From CAVVYJ01 sp963752495 (GTDB lineage: Bacteria > Pseudomonadota > Gammaproteobacteria > Burkholderiales > Methylophilaceae): a stretch of DNA of 64,000 nt. A program made the position numbers and the translations under genes. The notes beneath the pieces were generated by a model. That model made no database searches and was not told where the DNA came from. It saw nothing but the letters and a program-made list of their open reading frames with translations. Shown here piece after piece: positions 43,744 through 52,980 of this stretch. Location: contig CAVVYJ010000003.1 in NCBI GenBank assembly GCA_963752495.1, forward strand, positions 124,001 to 188,000, given 5' to 3'. The stretch's first letter is position 1. Each line of letters opens with the position of its first letter.

Positions 43744-44136
43744 TTAAGGCGCCGGTTTAAACAGCAGTCCTACTTTTTCCACTTTGGCTTGTTTTAATAA
43801 ATCCATTACTCCGATGACCTTGCCATATTCGGTTTTCTCATCTGCCGCCACCACAACTGCGCGCGGCGATTTTTTAAGTTGCTTTTTGATTTCAAACAGC
43901 AACTGGTCGCGCGGCAATTTTTTACCTTCGATTTCAGCCATGCCATCTTTGCGAACCGTCACCACAATTGGCGACCCAGTTTGTTTTAGTGCCTGACCTA
44001 CCTTCGGAAGTTCCACCAAACCGGGATTTGTCATCGGCGCGGTGACCATAAAAATCACCAGCAGCACCAACGTCACATCAATGTATGGCACGACGTTGAT
44101 TTGATTCATCATGCGGCGTTTGCGTGTCCTCGCCAT
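43744..44136 (-). CDS. tolR: TolR proton-channel-associated protein
   Basis: The 130-residue protein belongs to the ExbD/TolR family. It has one N-terminal membrane helix containing the essential Asp (NVVPYIDVTLVLLVIFMV) and a periplasmic domain (DGMAEIEGKKLPRDQL). It forms the motor with TolQ. It begins two bases after tolQ and tolA starts seven bases after its stop. Confidence 0.95.
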   Translation of the reverse strand: MARTRKRRMMNQINVVPYIDVTLVLLVIFMVTAPMTNPGLVELPKVGQALKQTGSPIVVTVRKDGMAEIEGKKLPRDQLLFEIKKQLKKSPRAVVVAADEKTEYGKVIGVMDLLKQAKVEKVGLLFKPAP

Positions 44137-44138
44137 GA

Positions 44139-44825
44139 CTAGCTCTTTCTTTGCAAGATATTGGTGAACTCTTCCATAAAGCTTTCATAACGCACAGAAA
44201 GCCTGTCTACGCTTGAAGCAAAGCGGTTGTATGCAATTACTGCTGGAATCGCCGCAAATAAACCAATCGCCGTAGCCACTAAGGCTTCTGCAATCCCTGG
44301 CGCTACTTGACTCAAAGTAGCTTGGGCTACACTGGAAAGCCCGCGAAACGCATTCATAATCCCCCACACAGTGCCGAAAAGCCCGATATATGGACTTACC
44401 GAGCCAACAGATGCCAAGAATGGCAAGTGCGCGTCTAAATCATCTAACTCACGATTGTAAGAAGCCCGCATGGCACGGCGAGCACCTTCCATGACATCTG
44501 AGACTTCCATTTTTGATTCGATGTTAGCTTGCTGTTTATGGCGAATAAACTCTTTAAACCCCGCTTCAAATATACTTGCCATGCCCTGCGGCTTGCGACG
44601 GCTCGTACTTAGGCCATCATAAAGCTTATTCAAATCACCGCCTGACCAAAAGCCGTTTTCAAATTTCTCAGCGTCTTCCTCTGCATTTTTAATCGTAAAA
44701 AATTTAATGAAAATGTACCACCAGGAAATCAGTGAAGTAATGATCAAAACTGCCATCACCAGTTGCACCGGCAAACTCGCTCCGCTAATTAGCGTAAACA
44801 AAGACATATCATTCGCTACATTCAT
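44139..44825 (-). CDS. tolQ: TolQ proton-channel protein
   Basis: The 228-residue MotA/TolQ/ExbB-family protein has three membrane segments. The conserved block LPFLASVGSVSPYIGLFGTVWGIMNAF is the family signature, followed by GIAEALVATAIGLFAAIPAVIAYN. It powers outer-membrane constriction during division. Its start overlaps the ybgC stop by four bases. Confidence 0.95.
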   Translation of the reverse strand: MNVANDMSLFTLISGASLPVQLVMAVLIITSLISWWYIFIKFFTIKNAEEDAEKFENGFWSGGDLNKLYDGLSTSRRKPQGMASIFEAGFKEFIRHKQQANIESKMEVSDVMEGARRAMRASYNRELDDLDAHLPFLASVGSVSPYIGLFGTVWGIMNAFRGLSSVAQATLSQVAPGIAEALVATAIGLFAAIPAVIAYNRFASSVDRLSVRYESFMEEFTNILQRKS

Positions 44826-45239
44826 AATTGCTCCATTGCTTGTTTTATATTTGTGGGAATACTCATAGGTTTGAAGGTATCTGCATTGACAAACACTCCT
44901 TTGACTTGCGCTTCGACCAAAGTTACGTCATCACGCGTGATGCTTTGCAGTATATCGATGCTACTGCGGCCAACCCTCGATAGCGCGCACGTCACTTGCA
45001 GCATCATCATTAAATCTAGCAGGGCTTTTGTATGCAATCGATAAGCTATGGATAACAATCACTAAGCCTAAATTCTCTTTCAAATTTGTTTGTTCAAAAC
45101 CTAAGCTTCTTAACCATTCTGTGCGTGCGCGTTCCATGAAATTTAAATAATTACTGTGATACACCACACCACCGGCATCAGTGTCCTCATAGTACACGCG
45201 CACTTGCCAAACAAATTGGTTCTTATTATTCGGCTTCAC
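44822..45239 (-). CDS. ybgC: Acyl-CoA thioesterase YbgC, frameshifted
   Basis: The hot-dog-fold thioesterase of the Tol operon. The first frame gives VRVYYEDTDAGGVVYHSNYLNFMERARTEWL with the catalytic Asp. The second gives LSRVGRSSIDILQSITRDDVTLVEAQVKGVFV to the stop at 44822. One extra base near 44975 separates them. The start is probably GTG at 45239, overlapping the ruvB stop in the string GTGA; a TTG at 45248 is the alternative. The restored length is about 138 residues. Confidence 0.9.
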
Positions 45240-46267
45240 TGCTGCCAAAGTTCACCCAATGATTTCGGCACCTGCAAACCAAAGTGCTGATAAGCCAAAC
45301 TGGTTGCCACACGACCACGTGGCGTGCGCATGAGATAACCTTGCTGTATGAGATATGGCTCAAGTACATCTTCAATGGTATCGCGCTCTTCGCCAATCGC
45401 AGCAGCAAGATTATCCAAACCTACCGGCCCACCGCCAAATTTTTCTAACACGGCTTGTAGTAATTTTCTATCCATGACATCGAAACCGAGTTTATCGACA
45501 TCCAGCATCTTAAGTGCGTCATCAGCGATTTCCGCACTTACATCCCCATTCGATTTCACTTGTGCATAATCACGTACGCGGCGTAACAGCCGGTTTGCAA
45601 TACGCGGCGTTCCACGCGAGCGCTTGGCAATTTCTATCGCCCCTGAATCGGTCATTTTTACATCTAATAGACTTGCGCTACGATGCACAATACGACTAAG
45701 CTCTTCAGATGAATAAAACTCTAATCGCGACACAATACCAAAACGGTCACGTAGCGGATTAGTTAGCATGCCGGCACGAGTGGTAGCGCCCACTAACGTA
45801 AAAGGGGCTAAATCAAGGCGCACAGAACGAGCAGCTGGCCCTTCGCCTATCATGATATCCAAGCGATAGTCTTCCATTGCAGGATACAAAATTTCTTCGA
45901 CTACTGGGGAAAGACGATGAATCTCATCGATAAACAAAACATCGTTTGGTTCTAGGTTGGTGAGCAGCGCTGCCAAATCACCTGCGCGTTCTAACACTGG
46001 CCCTGAGGTTTGGCGAAGATTCACACCCATTTCACGTGCAATAATATGCGCCAAGGTTGTTTTGCCCAAGCCGGGTGGCCCAAACAGCAGCACATGATCT
46101 AACGCCTCAGAGCGCCCACGTGCGGCATTGATAAAGATTTCTAACTGGCTTCTGGCTTTTTCTTGTCCGACATACTCTTCCAGTACTTTGGGGCGTAACG
46201 CGCGCTCAATCACCTCTTCTTGAGGATTTTCTGCCACAGGGGCAATGAGGCGCTCGGTCTCAATCAT
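45236..46267 (-). CDS. ruvB: Holliday junction branch-migration helicase RuvB
   Basis: This 343-residue AAA+ motor has Walker A GPPGLGKTTLAH, Walker B DVLFIDEIHRL, the sensor segment VGATTRAGMLTNPLRDRFG and a C-terminal winged-helix domain (QQGYLMRTPRGR). It is separated from ruvA by about 6 kb carrying four unrelated genes, although ruvA and ruvB are neighbours in many bacteria. Confidence 0.97.
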   Translation of the reverse strand: MIETERLIAPVAENPQEEVIERALRPKVLEEYVGQEKARSQLEIFINAARGRSEALDHVLLFGPPGLGKTTLAHIIAREMGVNLRQTSGPVLERAGDLAALLTNLEPNDVLFIDEIHRLSPVVEEILYPAMEDYRLDIMIGEGPAARSVRLDLAPFTLVGATTRAGMLTNPLRDRFGIVSRLEFYSSEELSRIVHRSASLLDVKMTDSGAIEIAKRSRGTPRIANRLLRRVRDYAQVKSNGDVSAEIADDALKMLDVDKLGFDVMDRKLLQAVLEKFGGGPVGLDNLAAAIGEERDTIEDVLEPYLIQQGYLMRTPRGRVATSLAYQHFGLQVPKSLGELWQQ

Positions 46268-46334
46268 TATTGAACATTTAATTCGATATTGCTCATGAGG
46301 TATTAGTTTAACCTACTAGCGCAAAAACTGAGTA

Positions 46335-48452
46335 CTAAAAATTTACTTTAGAAAAGTTTTCAATTAATTTTTTCAACACAACGGGTTCTCCCAAACGTAT
46401 ACCTTGTCCATAATGCACGCCAATAATTTTCAACTCTTTCAGAATTTCGTCGTTTTCTACAAACTCAGCTACCGTTTTAATATTCAGCGCTTCTGCAATG
46501 CTATGAATAGATCGCACCATGGCATGATCAATTTTATTTTCATGCATTTCTTTTACAAACGAGCCATCAATTTTCAAGTAATCTACTTCAAAGTTTTTCA
46601 AATACATAAACGATGACATGCCACTACCAAAATCATCCAGCGCGAATTTACAGCCAGTTTTCCTAAGTGCCGTAAAAAGATTAATCGTATTCTTTAAATT
46701 GACAATCGCTGCCGTTTCTGTGATTTCAAAGCAAATGGCACTCGGTGGAATAGCATAAATGGCGAATTGCTCGCGGATATAACCTAAAAAGCTTTTATCC
46801 CCCAGTGAAGTGCCAGATAAATTTATCGAAAACAGGTAATTACATCTTTCATGGCTAATATCAAGTAATTTTCTATATGCTGCAAAAGTATTTTTAATCA
46901 CCCAACGATCGATATTTGGCATTAAATGGTAGCGTTCCGCTGACGGAATAAAGGTAGTTGGCAAACTAATTTCACCTTCTAGTCCGACTTTACGAATCAA
47001 AATTTCATAATGATGCTGCTGTGACAAATTAGGTGAAAGTGGCACAATTGGCTGGCAGTAGAGCATAAAGCGATCATCATCAATCTCATCTGTAATATCA
47101 GACACCGCCTCCACTGCGGTCTGGCGCTGCACTGTTTCAATGTCGGCAGGACTATATAAAAAGCTCTGATTGCGCCCAGCATTTTTTGCAGAATAACAAG
47201 CTGCATCCGCAGCATGCATGATGTCGCTAATCGTATTAAAGCCAGAATTCACTACCACTAAGCCAATGCTGACGCCGATATTGAACACTTTATCCTCGTG
47301 TACAAAGCGGTAATCCCGCACCATCTTCAATAACTTATCGGTAATCTGATTCGCATCAGCCAAACTGCAATTTTCTAACAACAAACCAAATTCATCTCCG
47401 CCAAGTCGCGCTAATGTGTCTCTATCACGCATTTTATTTGCAAATAATGCACTGATTTGTCGCAGCAATTCATCACCTGCGTTGTGTCCACAAGTATCGT
47501 TGACCAATTTAAATTGGTCTAAATCCATATAGCAAAATACATGCTGAATATTATTTTCATGTGCGGTTTTCAGGCAACGCTCTAATCTCACTTCAAACTC
47601 ACGTCGATTAATAAGCCCTGTCAAATCATCATGTTCGGCCTGATGGCGTAGCATGGCGGTTGCTTCATGGATTTTTTCCTGCATATGTTCATAGGCATGC
47701 CTTAAGCTGAGCGACATTGAGTTAAAGCCTTTTTGTAATACTTTCAATTCACCGCTTGAGTTTTCAGTAATGGTATGTGAAAAAATTCCCTCACCTACCT
47801 TATTAACCGCATTAGCAATTTCCTGAATAGGTTTGGTAATGTTGCGGCCTATCATCCAGGCAATAAATGCACTCAGCAACAACCCCAGCAAACCAATCAA
47901 AATCAGTTTGACGATTAGATCTTGCTTAAGCGTTTGTAACGTAAGGCTGCTAAGTTCGACATAGACTTTCCCAACTTCTATCTTGGAATCAACCGCAGCA
48001 AGACTAGAATCCACTTCTTCGTTTGTTGCCGCGAAATCATCAACTTCTACCAAACTTCTAAAAATTGGTGAGACAAAAACTACGCCATTATTCCAAGTAA
48101 GTTCCTTTGAATTTGTCTCCTTAATTTGTTTAAGCAATTCATCTGCAAGCGGGCGACCGCTTAAAGCGAGCACCTTGCCTTGCTTATCTGTCACCAAAAC
48201 TGTTCTTAGCTCTTGTTCATTAATTAGTGCTTGTTGTGCCAACTTTTGCAATATCTGCGTGTTACCAGATATCACGCCATACTCAGCTGCAGGGGCTAGC
48301 TGCGTAGCGATGATGCGCCCCCTGTCATGCAAAGACAGATTTAAAATAGTAAATACCTTTGATATGGCATAACCAGCCAAAATTATTGCAAAAAGCACTG
48401 CTGGCATAGTGCCTAAAAGTATTACTCTCGATTTAATTCCAATATTTTTCAT
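46335..48452 (-). CDS. Membrane-bound GGDEF-EAL cyclic-di-GMP enzyme with HAMP
   Basis: The 705-residue protein has two membrane helices (residues ~10-35 and ~183-203) flanking a periplasmic sensor region, then a HAMP linker. A diguanylate cyclase domain has the intact signature RLGGDEFGLLL (near residue 350). A phosphodiesterase domain starts with YEILIR in place of the usual E-A-L. In the latter, FEITET, KFALDDFGSGMSSF, DYLKIDGSFV and the E of VAEFVEND are conserved, so activity is plausible. It starts three bases after the preceding binding-protein gene, which suggests that protein delivers its signal. Confidence 0.9.
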   Translation of the reverse strand: MKNIGIKSRVILLGTMPAVLFAIILAGYAISKVFTILNLSLHDRGRIIATQLAPAAEYGVISGNTQILQKLAQQALINEQELRTVLVTDKQGKVLALSGRPLADELLKQIKETNSKELTWNNGVVFVSPIFRSLVEVDDFAATNEEVDSSLAAVDSKIEVGKVYVELSSLTLQTLKQDLIVKLILIGLLGLLLSAFIAWMIGRNITKPIQEIANAVNKVGEGIFSHTITENSSGELKVLQKGFNSMSLSLRHAYEHMQEKIHEATAMLRHQAEHDDLTGLINRREFEVRLERCLKTAHENNIQHVFCYMDLDQFKLVNDTCGHNAGDELLRQISALFANKMRDRDTLARLGGDEFGLLLENCSLADANQITDKLLKMVRDYRFVHEDKVFNIGVSIGLVVVNSGFNTISDIMHAADAACYSAKNAGRNQSFLYSPADIETVQRQTAVEAVSDITDEIDDDRFMLYCQPIVPLSPNLSQQHHYEILIRKVGLEGEISLPTTFIPSAERYHLMPNIDRWVIKNTFAAYRKLLDISHERCNYLFSINLSGTSLGDKSFLGYIREQFAIYAIPPSAICFEITETAAIVNLKNTINLFTALRKTGCKFALDDFGSGMSSFMYLKNFEVDYLKIDGSFVKEMHENKIDHAMVRSIHSIAEALNIKTVAEFVENDEILKELKIIGVHYGQGIRLGEPVVLKKLIENFSKVNF

Positions 48453-48455
48453 AAT

Positions 48456-49433
48456 CTATTGCGCCTCTACATGCTGCGTTGCTTCAAGTTGCAGCAGTTT
48501 TTTATAAATTTCAGCATCATCTATCATAGAGATATTAAGAGAGCGAGCTACCTGATGATTTACTTGTACCGAAAAGTATTTTGGCGCTTGCGGCGGTGGA
48601 AGCAGACCCGGCGCCTGTTGAGCTTTAATGGCAATTTCCGCAGCCTGCTTAGCCAAATCTTTAGTACTGCTATATACGGCCGCCAGAGCCCCCGCCTTAA
48701 CATAGGATTGAGAGTAGCCAAACACAGGCTTTTGATGTCTGTAGCTGGTGAGTAATATCGGTTGCGCCGTTTCACGGTTATATATTGCAGGGTCGGGAAT
48801 TGCCAGCAACAACTCATTGTTTTCTAGAGATTTTTTCAATTTAGGAATAAGATCAGCTTCTTGGCTAATATTCTCCACATCTATATGCAGTCCAGCTTTT
48901 TCACCTTCATCAATTAAAAATTCGCTGTTTTGCGAAGAGGTTGAGCCAAGCAAAATTCCCACTTTTTTTGCCTCTGGCAAAATCGCTTTAACAAGTGAAA
49001 TTTGCCTCCAGAAGGGCTGATCCAGCACAATGGCACTAAAGATACTTAGTTCTCGCCCACTTTTTTCTAGTAAGGAATTAAATGTTGGGATTGGGGTAAA
49101 CACACCCAAAACAGGTGTTGTATGTTTTAACTTGCTGGCGGCCGCTAATGCTTTAACGCCCAAAGCAATTACTAACTCACTATTTTCAGCCACAACCAGC
49201 TTATCTGTTTCGGCCAAATCAATCACTTTAACTTTTAAATTATGATTGTTTGTAGCGATAAGCTCCGCTCTGAAATTATCCACGAACTCTAGATTAGTTT
49301 GTGTTGGCGCACTTAGTACAATTGTGACACCCGTGTAGGCTTGCGCCAAATTTGACGCAAAAAGCAAAACGACCAGCGTCAATAACGCTAGTTTATTTAA
49401 TAGGGAAAAACATATATCTCTGCAATTGATCAA
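48456..49433 (-). CDS. Periplasmic ABC-type substrate-binding protein without transporter genes
   Basis: The 325-residue protein has a signal peptide ending AQA (residue ~32) and a type-1 periplasmic binding fold of the ABC_sub_bind family (PF04392). Representative segments are ELVIALGVKALAAA, AKKVGILLGSTSSQN and QKPVFGYSQSYVKAGALAAV. No permease or ATPase gene is near. Its close coupling to the GGDEF-EAL gene and the upstream TonB-dependent receptor suggests a ligand-sensing role rather than transport. This is an inference from context. Confidence 0.82.
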   Translation of the reverse strand: MINCRDICFSLLNKLALLTLVVLLFASNLAQAYTGVTIVLSAPTQTNLEFVDNFRAELIATNNHNLKVKVIDLAETDKLVVAENSELVIALGVKALAAASKLKHTTPVLGVFTPIPTFNSLLEKSGRELSIFSAIVLDQPFWRQISLVKAILPEAKKVGILLGSTSSQNSEFLIDEGEKAGLHIDVENISQEADLIPKLKKSLENNELLLAIPDPAIYNRETAQPILLTSYRHQKPVFGYSQSYVKAGALAAVYSSTKDLAKQAAEIAIKAQQAPGLLPPPQAPKYFSVQVNHQVARSLNISMIDDAEIYKKLLQLEATQHVEAQ

Positions 49434-49472
49434 AATATACTACTTCAATAACCGTTCCAATATTCGATATGA

Positions 49473-51509
49473 TTAAAAATCGAGTCTTAAATTTATGCGT
49501 GCACGCCTATCCAACGTGTTGTAATCGGCAAATTCTTCATAGTGATTGTTAAATAAATTTTCGATTACGCCAGACACTTCACCATTCCAGCGGCCGCTAT
49601 TAAATTTACGCGCAAGCCTAACATCACATTTTCGTATTAAATCAACCGGATCGCCATCACCCAACTGGGTAGTCTCGCTTGTTTGATAATAGGCAAAGCT
49701 TGCGTCCCAGTTACTATCAAACTGGTGTGTCAGCAATGCACTGATGGTATTACGGGGCATCGACTCGATATAATTGCGACGCAACTCTTCCTGAGTTTCA
49801 CGGATATGTACATAAGCGTAGTTGAACAATAAATTGGTTTTACTGGCGATTTGCCACTTTGCTTGCGCTTCAAACCCGTCTACGGCAGCACTGCCCGTAT
49901 TTGTACCGTTATTAATATCATCGGTTGTAATCAGCGTAAATCCAGGTGGCGCAGTAAAATCCTGACGATCTCTAAAACGAATGTGGTCGGTAATCGTGTC
50001 ATGAAACAATCTAGCATCCAAACTTAAACTGCCCATTTTCCCCAAATAGCCAATCTCCCTAGAAATAATCTGCTCTGGGTCTACGTTGCCTTTATCGGCA
50101 TACAGTTGCAGTAGCAATGTATTGTTTGGTATAGGTGCGGTTGTTGGGATAGCAATGCTACGGTTAAACTTTTCCTCAATATAATTCGGTGTGCGCAAAG
50201 CCGTGGAAATGCCAAGCCTGAATGCATGGTTGGGAGTTGGCTTAAAATTGATACTGGCGCGCGGTGAAATGTCTGTGCCTGTAAAATCATTATGCTCAAT
50301 CATTGAACCAGCATTCAACACCAGCTTTTCATGCGCACGCCATTCAATGTGTCCAAACACGCGTTGCAAGTCAAAATAATCGGTTTTTCTAGTCCCTAAG
50401 TAATGGGGAGCGTACATGCTATCGCGACGAACACTGCCACCCCAAACAAACCGGAATGCATCACCAAGCGCAAAATTATGTTGCGCTTCAATGTCGTAAC
50501 GCTCTGTTTCTACAGGATTTTGAATGGTAATCGTATCATTGAGCAAGAAAGGGCCAAACGCCCCTGCTGCAGGGCGTAAATTAGCAGATGTCGTTTTATC
50601 GTCAGAACGATCGAATGAATGGTAAGCCTGCAGAGAAAAATCGCTGTCATCGCTGATGTTATTTCGCCAGCGAATCAGTTCATAGTGGTTATTGATTTGT
50701 TTGGTACGTGGTAGAAACACGAAAGGATCTTCATTCATGTCTCCCTCGCCACGCGCACCATCTGCCAAGCCAAATTCAAACTCGAACAAGTTGCGGGCAT
50801 TCAATTGATAGTCTGCCTGTGCGTTAAGCATGCGGGTACGCTTAAAATCATTACGATTATTCAGGCCGTCATCTTGGCGATAACCAGCCGTAACGCGATA
50901 GCTTAAATCCTGCACTTTACCTGCATTGCGATAAAAAGCCTCATTCCGCCCATTGCCATGCGTTGCCACTATAGTGTTACCTTTTGCCTCGCTTGGGTGC
51001 TGTGTGATGATATTAATCACACCAAAATATGAATTAGCGCCATAACTGGCGGCATTAGGGCCACGCGTGACTTCAATGCGTTCAATATCAACAATCGCAA
51101 TTGGCAGTTCGCTCCATTGCACACCGCCATATAACGGACTATATACCGAGCGCCCATTAATCAATACCTGCATTGAGCCAGAGTATGCGCTAGTCATACC
51201 GTGATAGCTTACAGCGTGATTGGTGCTATGAAAGTAGCCCGCATTGGCTCCTACGTACATACCAGGTACAAGCCTGAAGATTTCTGGCAAATCCACAATG
51301 CCACTGGCGCGAATGGTTTCACGATCAATCACAGTCACTGCGGAAGGCGTGTCAGATAAGGGTTGTGAAAGTCGTGAAACCGTCAGCACTCTTGGCACAT
51401 CGCCGATATAGTCGTCTTCCGTAACCTGTGACTTAACACTGTCTTCAGCTTGCGCAAGCTGCAATTGCATAGCAAATAACAAAAACAGTAATAAGTAACG
51501 TTTTATCAT
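49473..51509 (-). CDS. TonB-dependent outer-membrane receptor
   Basis: From the ATG at 51509 the protein is 678 residues with a signal peptide ending AQA. The longer frame to 51542 would overlap the DUF4349 gene and is less likely. The plug domain shows PSAVTVIDRETIRASGIVDLPEIFRLVPGM and the VERIEVTRGPNAASYGANSYFGVINI segment. The barrel ends in the aromatic residue of LRLDF, as outer-membrane proteins do. The ligand is unknown; the plug resembles vitamin-B12/colicin-type receptors as much as siderophore receptors. It probably forms an operon with the two downstream genes. Confidence 0.88.
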   Translation of the reverse strand: MIKRYLLLFLLFAMQLQLAQAEDSVKSQVTEDDYIGDVPRVLTVSRLSQPLSDTPSAVTVIDRETIRASGIVDLPEIFRLVPGMYVGANAGYFHSTNHAVSYHGMTSAYSGSMQVLINGRSVYSPLYGGVQWSELPIAIVDIERIEVTRGPNAASYGANSYFGVINIITQHPSEAKGNTIVATHGNGRNEAFYRNAGKVQDLSYRVTAGYRQDDGLNNRNDFKRTRMLNAQADYQLNARNLFEFEFGLADGARGEGDMNEDPFVFLPRTKQINNHYELIRWRNNISDDSDFSLQAYHSFDRSDDKTTSANLRPAAGAFGPFLLNDTITIQNPVETERYDIEAQHNFALGDAFRFVWGGSVRRDSMYAPHYLGTRKTDYFDLQRVFGHIEWRAHEKLVLNAGSMIEHNDFTGTDISPRASINFKPTPNHAFRLGISTALRTPNYIEEKFNRSIAIPTTAPIPNNTLLLQLYADKGNVDPEQIISREIGYLGKMGSLSLDARLFHDTITDHIRFRDRQDFTAPPGFTLITTDDINNGTNTGSAAVDGFEAQAKWQIASKTNLLFNYAYVHIRETQEELRRNYIESMPRNTISALLTHQFDSNWDASFAYYQTSETTQLGDGDPVDLIRKCDVRLARKFNSGRWNGEVSGVIENLFNNHYEEFADYNTLDRRARINLRLDF

Positions 51510-51514
51510 TTGGA

Positions 51515-52396
51515 TTAAAATCTTGCTTTGATTTTTACCCAATACTTACGTAGCAAAAAGAAAATTGGCACGCCAATCAACAGCCAAGGCAGAGCGTTCA
51601 TGATGAAAGTGATGACCGCCGCAAAACTTTCCATCATCACTCGGCCAGCATCTTTTAATGCTCGAGCAACTGGCGCAAAAAAACCTTGCTGGGTCAATCC
51701 TTGTGTGGCCGTAAAATTAATGTTCACTGCTACCAAATCAGTTTCTTGTGCCAAAATTTTCCGCATACTGGTAATGCTATCAAGCTCGCTTTGCGTATTT
51801 ACAAGTTCTCGTTGCACCTCGATTAAATCTTTAAATTTAGCAGATTTATCACTCAACATCACACGCAACTGATCTCTAAACTCCGTTAAATTTTTAATAC
51901 GCGCATCTGCATCTACCACCTGATTTGTTTTGTCTTCAGACTCCCTACCATGTTGCGTAATTTCACCACTACTTGCTAAACCAGATAAAAAAATCTCCAC
52001 ATTTCTGGGTGGTACGCGCACGCCAAGGTAAGCAGAAGGCGGACTGTAGGGTGTTTCACGATTATAATTTGCCCCCAAGATTTGGCAGTTAAGCGCTTCG
52101 CAATGTTTCACTGCTGCATCAAAACTTGCCTGCATTTTTTCAGCTGGTGTTTCAACAGTTAGGTTGTGGCGTAGGGCAATGTATTTTCTAAGTGCCGCAC
52201 TATCGACATTGGGCTCACTAATTTGTGTGAGACTTTGCTCAGCGCCGCCTTCCACACGCGCTGCCATTTTTCCTTGTGCCATTTCTGGCATCACCGCATC
52301 GGCGGGTATCGCTTGCGGCGGCGCAGCCGGAGCATTTTCGCCCTGTTTTCCGCATGCCGCGAGTAAGAAAAACAAAATCAGGCCAAGCTTTTTCAT
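51515..52396 (-). CDS. DUF4349 lipoprotein
   Basis: The start at 52396 is favoured by an AGAGG ribosome-binding site; the GTG at 52405 is an alternative. The product is 293 residues with lipobox LAAC. It has the DUF4349 body: the VPPRNVEIFLSGLASSGEI segment, a VDADARIKNLTEFRDQL coiled coil, and the late QTDLVAVNINF-type strand. A C-terminal membrane helix (LPWLLIGVPIFFLL) and a short basic tail follow. The function of the family is unknown. It starts 11 bases after ruvA. Confidence 0.85.
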   Translation of the reverse strand: MKKLGLILFFLLAACGKQGENAPAAPPQAIPADAVMPEMAQGKMAARVEGGAEQSLTQISEPNVDSAALRKYIALRHNLTVETPAEKMQASFDAAVKHCEALNCQILGANYNRETPYSPPSAYLGVRVPPRNVEIFLSGLASSGEITQHGRESEDKTNQVVDADARIKNLTEFRDQLRVMLSDKSAKFKDLIEVQRELVNTQSELDSITSMRKILAQETDLVAVNINFTATQGLTQQGFFAPVARALKDAGRVMMESFAAVITFIMNALPWLLIGVPIFFLLRKYWVKIKARF

Positions 52397-52407
52397 GTAA
52401 AGCACCT

Positions 52408-52980
52408 CTATTTTGAAAGTGATTTTAACGCCTGTTTTATGCCATCGGCGACAGTCGTATCATTATCAAGCAACTTAACTGCAGCAACAGCTTCACGCTC
52501 ATTGTAACCCAATGCCAACAAAGCATTAAGGACGTCATGCGTTGCCGATTTTGCGTGTGAACCCGAAGATGAGCCTGTGACCGCAAACTTGTCTTTCAAC
52601 TCTAAAAGCAAACGCTCCGCTGTTTTTTTTCCAATGCCCGGAATGCGGGTGAGCATAGCCACTTCCTGCATGCTGACTGCTTGCACGAGATCCTCAATGG
52701 AAACACCACTTAAAATAGAAAGCGCCGATTTCGCACCAATACCATTTACTTTAAGCAATTGTTTAAACGTGCTTTTTTCCTGCTCCGTGCCAAAACCATA
52801 GAGCAGTTGCGCGTCTTCACGCACCACAAAATAGGTCAGCAAATTCACTTTTGCACCAATTTCCGGCAAGTTGTAGAACGTACTCATCGGCACTTCAACC
52901 TCATAGCCAACGCCTCCGCAATCCACAATGACTTGTGGCGGTGATTTTTCAATCAAAATTCCGTGTAAGCGAGCAATCAT
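52408..52980 (-). CDS. ruvA: Holliday junction DNA-binding protein RuvA
   Basis: From the ATG at 52980 the product is 190 residues. It shows the OB-fold start MIARLHGILIEKSPPQVIVDCGGVGYEV, two helix-hairpin-helix motifs (LLKVNGIGAKSALSIL and LTRIPGIGKKTAERLL) and the C-terminal RuvB-binding domain. It loads RuvB on Holliday junctions. The start shares a base with the stop of the UbiA-family gene (TGATG). Confidence 0.97.
   Translation of the reverse strand: MIARLHGILIEKSPPQVIVDCGGVGYEVEVPMSTFYNLPEIGAKVNLLTYFVVREDAQLLYGFGTEQEKSTFKQLLKVNGIGAKSALSILSGVSIEDLVQAVSMQEVAMLTRIPGIGKKTAERLLLELKDKFAVTGSSSGSHAKSATHDVLNALLALGYNEREAVAAVKLLDNDTTVADGIKQALKSLSK

Noticed and set aside
43006..43797. 263-residue plus-strand open frame rich in Ser and Phe
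   Set aside because: It is the exact antisense of tolA; its composition simply mirrors the Lys/Glu codons of that gene, and there is no ribosome-binding site.
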